Of a DNA stretch of 14,282 nucleotides, positions 12,033-14,282 are shown one piece after another. The position numbers and the translations under genes were made by a program. The stretch's first letter is position 1; each line of letters begins with the position of its first letter. The notes beneath the pieces are model-generated. The model searched no databases and was not told the origin of the DNA. It saw nothing but the letters and a program-made list of their open reading frames with translations. Origin of the DNA: Bacteroidales bacterium (GTDB lineage: Bacteria > Bacteroidota > Bacteroidia > Bacteroidales > UBA7960); the NCBI GenBank assembly GCA_007131895.1, contig SLPR01000163.1, forward strand, positions 1 through 14,282, written 5' to 3'.

Positions 12033-14126
12033 ATGAGATTTAAAGATTTAAAAACAGGAACCAAGATACTGACCGGTTTTATGATGGTGGTATTGATTGC
12101 CGTAATTATCGGGGTTATAGGTCTTATAGGACTAAGAAATCTGGGCAATGCCGCAAATCAGGTTTCAGAAGTGAATATGCCCAGTATTCAGTACCTGGGT
12201 GAGATGGAAGCCAACCTGGAGCGTGTACAAGCCGGTTACAAGCAATTGCTGGACAACCAGCTCACCAGGGCTGACCGTGACGATATTTTGGCCGATATTG
12301 CCCGGGCACGTGCTGAATATCAGAGATACAATGAATTATATGCCACGTTAGCACAATCAGAGGAGGAAATCAGGATGCACCGCCAGCTGCTCCAGGATAT
12401 TGAAACCTGGCGTAACATCAACGTGCAGCAGGTAGATCGCTTACACCAGGATTTACTTGCTACAGACTTGCTCAATCCCATGCAGGTGAACCGCGATTTA
12501 GAGCTGTTTATGAAAGACCACTATGCATTGCAGGTGCAAACGGTCAATGCTATCCAAACCCTTCGCATGTTTGATGGAGGTGAGGATGCTACCCGCTGCA
12601 ACTTCGGACAGTGGCTACCCGATTTCCGCACCAACAACCAGGAAATCAACCGCAATATGCGCGATATGATGTCGCACCACGATAATTTTCATGCCGCAGT
12701 TCACCGTATCAAGCAACTCATTCAACAAGGCAATCGCGATGCCGCCTTCCGGCATTACCAGAATGAGATGATGCCATCTGCCGAAAACGTTTTCAACTAT
12801 TTTGCCATTATCAACCGCGAAGCGCAAAGAGCCGTGGAGGCATTTGAAGCCATGAGCAGATTAATTAGTGTTGAATCCAATGAAGCTCACGCCAGAATGA
12901 TGGTAAACTTTAATCAGCTGCAGCAGATCAATGTTGATGAAGCTGCCATGGCCGTTGATGCCGGTGATGCTGCTGCAACAGCCAGCAATGCGATGATGAT
13001 AGCCGGTATTATTATTGGGATTATCGTTGCCTTAATACTGGGCTTTATGATAACGCGAATGGTAACTACAGGTGTTACCAGGAGTGTGGAGATTGCCACT
13101 ACCATTGCGGATGGTGACCTTACTGTGAATGTGGAATCGGATCTCCTTTCTCAGAAAGACGAAATAGGTCAGCTGGCCAACGCCATGCAACGCATGGTGG
13201 AAAAGCTTCGTGATGTGATTGGCAGTGTTGTATCAGGTTCTGACAATATTGCTTCCGCGAGCCAGCAAATGGCCGGCACGGCCCAGGAAATGAGCCAGGG
13301 AAGTACCGAGCAGGCTTCTTCGGCCGAAGAGGTTAGTTCTTCCATGGAAGAAATGGCAGCCAATATTCAGCAAAATACAGATAATGCTCGTGAAACGGAA
13401 AAAATTGCAAGAAACGTGTCAGAAGGAATAAATGGTGTAGGAAGTGCTGCAGCAGAAAGTTTGGAATCAATAAGGAATATAGCCAGCAAAATTAATATTA
13501 TTGGGGAGATTTCGCGTCAGACCAATATTCTGGCCTTAAACGCTGCAGTTGAAGCCGCACGGGCGGGTGAACATGGAAAAGGTTTTGCGGTTGTGGCTGC
13601 TGAAGTTCGCAAACTCGCAGAAAACAGCAAGGTTGCTGCCGATGAAATTAATATACTTGCCAATAGAAGTGTAAAAGTAACTGAAAATGCAGGATCATTG
13701 ATGCAAACTCTTATTCCTGAAATCAATAAAACTGCCAGCCTGGTGCAGGAAATTGCCGCAGCCAGTATTGAGCAAAACTCAGGTGCCGAGCAGGTTAATT
13801 CTGCCATTCAGCAACTCAACCAGATTACACAGCAAAATGCTGCAGCCAGCGAAGAAATGGCCACCAGCAGTGAAGAGCTTGCCAGCCAGGCAGACCAGTT
13901 GCTGGAAATGGTTTCGTATTTCAAACTTGACAAGCAGTCTACTGTTAAGAAAAAGCAGGCAATGGCTCAAAAGTCATTTGTGAAACCCAATCAAAATTTT
14001 ACACCCACCAAGCCCCAGGCTAACAGAGTTGCCGGAAACGGTAATGGTAACAATCATGGAGGTTTAAAGGAAGGGATTAAGCTTGATATGGGCTCTGTTA
14101 AAGATGATGAATACGAAAAGTTCTGA
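12033..14126 (+). CDS. Transmembrane methyl-accepting chemotaxis protein with periplasmic CZB-like zinc site
   Basis: Chemoreceptor of 697 residues. Order: TM1 (about 12-34); a periplasmic helical sensor (35-319); TM2 (320-340, AMMIAGIIIGIIVALILGF); HAMP (about 341-395); methylation and signalling helices (about 400-632) with the hairpin tip ILALNAAVEAARAGE and GKGFAVVAAEVRKLAE; and a 65-residue flexible, Gly/Asn/Pro/Lys-rich tail ending DDEYEKF. Inside the sensor, H163 (DHYALQV), C189 (CNFGQW), H216 and H220 (HDNFH) reproduce the 3His/1Cys pattern of CZB zinc-binding domains, here on the periplasmic side. The last residues Y-E-K-F resemble the W-E-x-F tether for CheR/CheB. A strong Shine-Dalgarno (AGAGGA) precedes the ATG. 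It probably signals through the adjacent CheW and CheA. Ligand not proven; zinc or an oxidant is inferred. Confidence 0.96.
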   Translation: MRFKDLKTGTKILTGFMMVVLIAVIIGVIGLIGLRNLGNAANQVSEVNMPSIQYLGEMEANLERVQAGYKQLLDNQLTRADRDDILADIARARAEYQRYNELYATLAQSEEEIRMHRQLLQDIETWRNINVQQVDRLHQDLLATDLLNPMQVNRDLELFMKDHYALQVQTVNAIQTLRMFDGGEDATRCNFGQWLPDFRTNNQEINRNMRDMMSHHDNFHAAVHRIKQLIQQGNRDAAFRHYQNEMMPSAENVFNYFAIINREAQRAVEAFEAMSRLISVESNEAHARMMVNFNQLQQINVDEAAMAVDAGDAAATASNAMMIAGIIIGIIVALILGFMITRMVTTGVTRSVEIATTIADGDLTVNVESDLLSQKDEIGQLANAMQRMVEKLRDVIGSVVSGSDNIASASQQMAGTAQEMSQGSTEQASSAEEVSSSMEEMAANIQQNTDNARETEKIARNVSEGINGVGSAAAESLESIRNIASKINIIGEISRQTNILALNAAVEAARAGEHGKGFAVVAAEVRKLAENSKVAADEINILANRSVKVTENAGSLMQTLIPEINKTASLVQEIAAASIEQNSGAEQVNSAIQQLNQITQQNAAASEEMATSSEELASQADQLLEMVSYFKLDKQSTVKKKQAMAQKSFVKPNQNFTPTKPQANRVAGNGNGNNHGGLKEGIKLDMGSVKDDEYEKF

Positions 14127-14139
14127 TATATATTATCCA

Positions 14140-14178
14140 ACTCCCGGGAGAAGCTACATTAAAGACTTCCCCGGGAGT
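14140..14178 (+). terminator. GC-rich hairpin after the receptor gene, probable cluster terminator
   Basis: ACTCCCGGG (14140-14148) pairs perfectly with CCCGGGAGT (14170-14178). After a one-base bulge, GAAG (14150-14153) pairs with CTTC (14166-14169), leaving a 12-base loop. It starts 14 bases past the stop codon. Only a poor T-rich stretch follows (GATTTCC), so it may be an inefficient intrinsic terminator or an mRNA 3'-end stabilising stem. The remaining bases to 14282 hold nothing I can name. Confidence 0.6.
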
Positions 14179-14282
14179 GATTTCCTTAAAAGAATAAAAA
14201 ACCTTATATTGAGCTATTCTTAATAGATATAGAATATCCGAAAAACAAAACATTATAATGCAAACAAACTAAACAACACGTT

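Noticed and set aside
1..14282. CRISPR arrays, tRNA or rRNA genes, insertion sequences, phage or attachment sites
   Set aside because: No array-like direct repeats other than the coding 51-bp repeat, no cloverleaf or rRNA-like sequence, no transposase or integrase frame, and no paired terminal inverted repeats were seen.

Overview
The window looks like chromosomal DNA from a member of the Bacteroidota, most likely a Bacteroidales/Marinilabiliales-type anaerobe or facultative anaerobe (the order is a guess). The grounds are perfect TAnnTTTG -7 promoter elements in the one divergent intergenic region, weak A-rich ribosome binding sites, a lipoprotein with a Bacteroidota-style surface-export signal (C-S-E-D-E-D), and moderate GC content with AT-rich intergenic regions.

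Left part (1-4562), housekeeping and envelope genes. A 5'-complete but window-truncated clpB runs leftward. It is divergent from a glutamate/aspartate-type cation symporter. A bidirectional terminator separates the symporter from a leftward lipoprotein gene. That gene shares a compact divergent promoter region with a tiny rightward lipoprotein carrying a 17-residue charged repeat. A second bidirectional terminator separates the tiny lipoprotein from a leftward stand-alone receiver-domain protein that carries a 16-base homopolymer inside its coding region.

Right part (4901-14126), a rightward chemosensory cluster. In order: a 60-residue unknown ORF; a 615-residue helical protein with a CheZ-like D-x-x-x-Q motif and an internal duplication; a STAS protein; two tandem CheY paralogues; CheA, whose start overlaps the stop of the second cheY; an outer-membrane beta-barrel protein; CheW; and a transmembrane chemoreceptor with a periplasmic zinc-binding (CZB-like) site and an aromatic C-terminal tail resembling the CheR/CheB tether. 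A hairpin follows the receptor gene. No cheR, cheB, classical cheZ or flagellar gene is visible.

How the genes could work together (inference): the receptor senses a zinc- or redox-related signal in the periplasm and controls CheA through CheW. CheA phosphorylates one or both CheYs. The 615-residue protein is a candidate CheY-phosphate phosphatase or phosphate-sink organiser that takes the place of CheZ/CheC/CheX, and the STAS protein may be a partner. The output is unknown; it could be gliding or twitching motility or a non-motility response. The most interesting points are the D-x-x-x-Q protein, the periplasmic CZB-like sensor, and the slippage-prone T16 tract in the lone response regulator.
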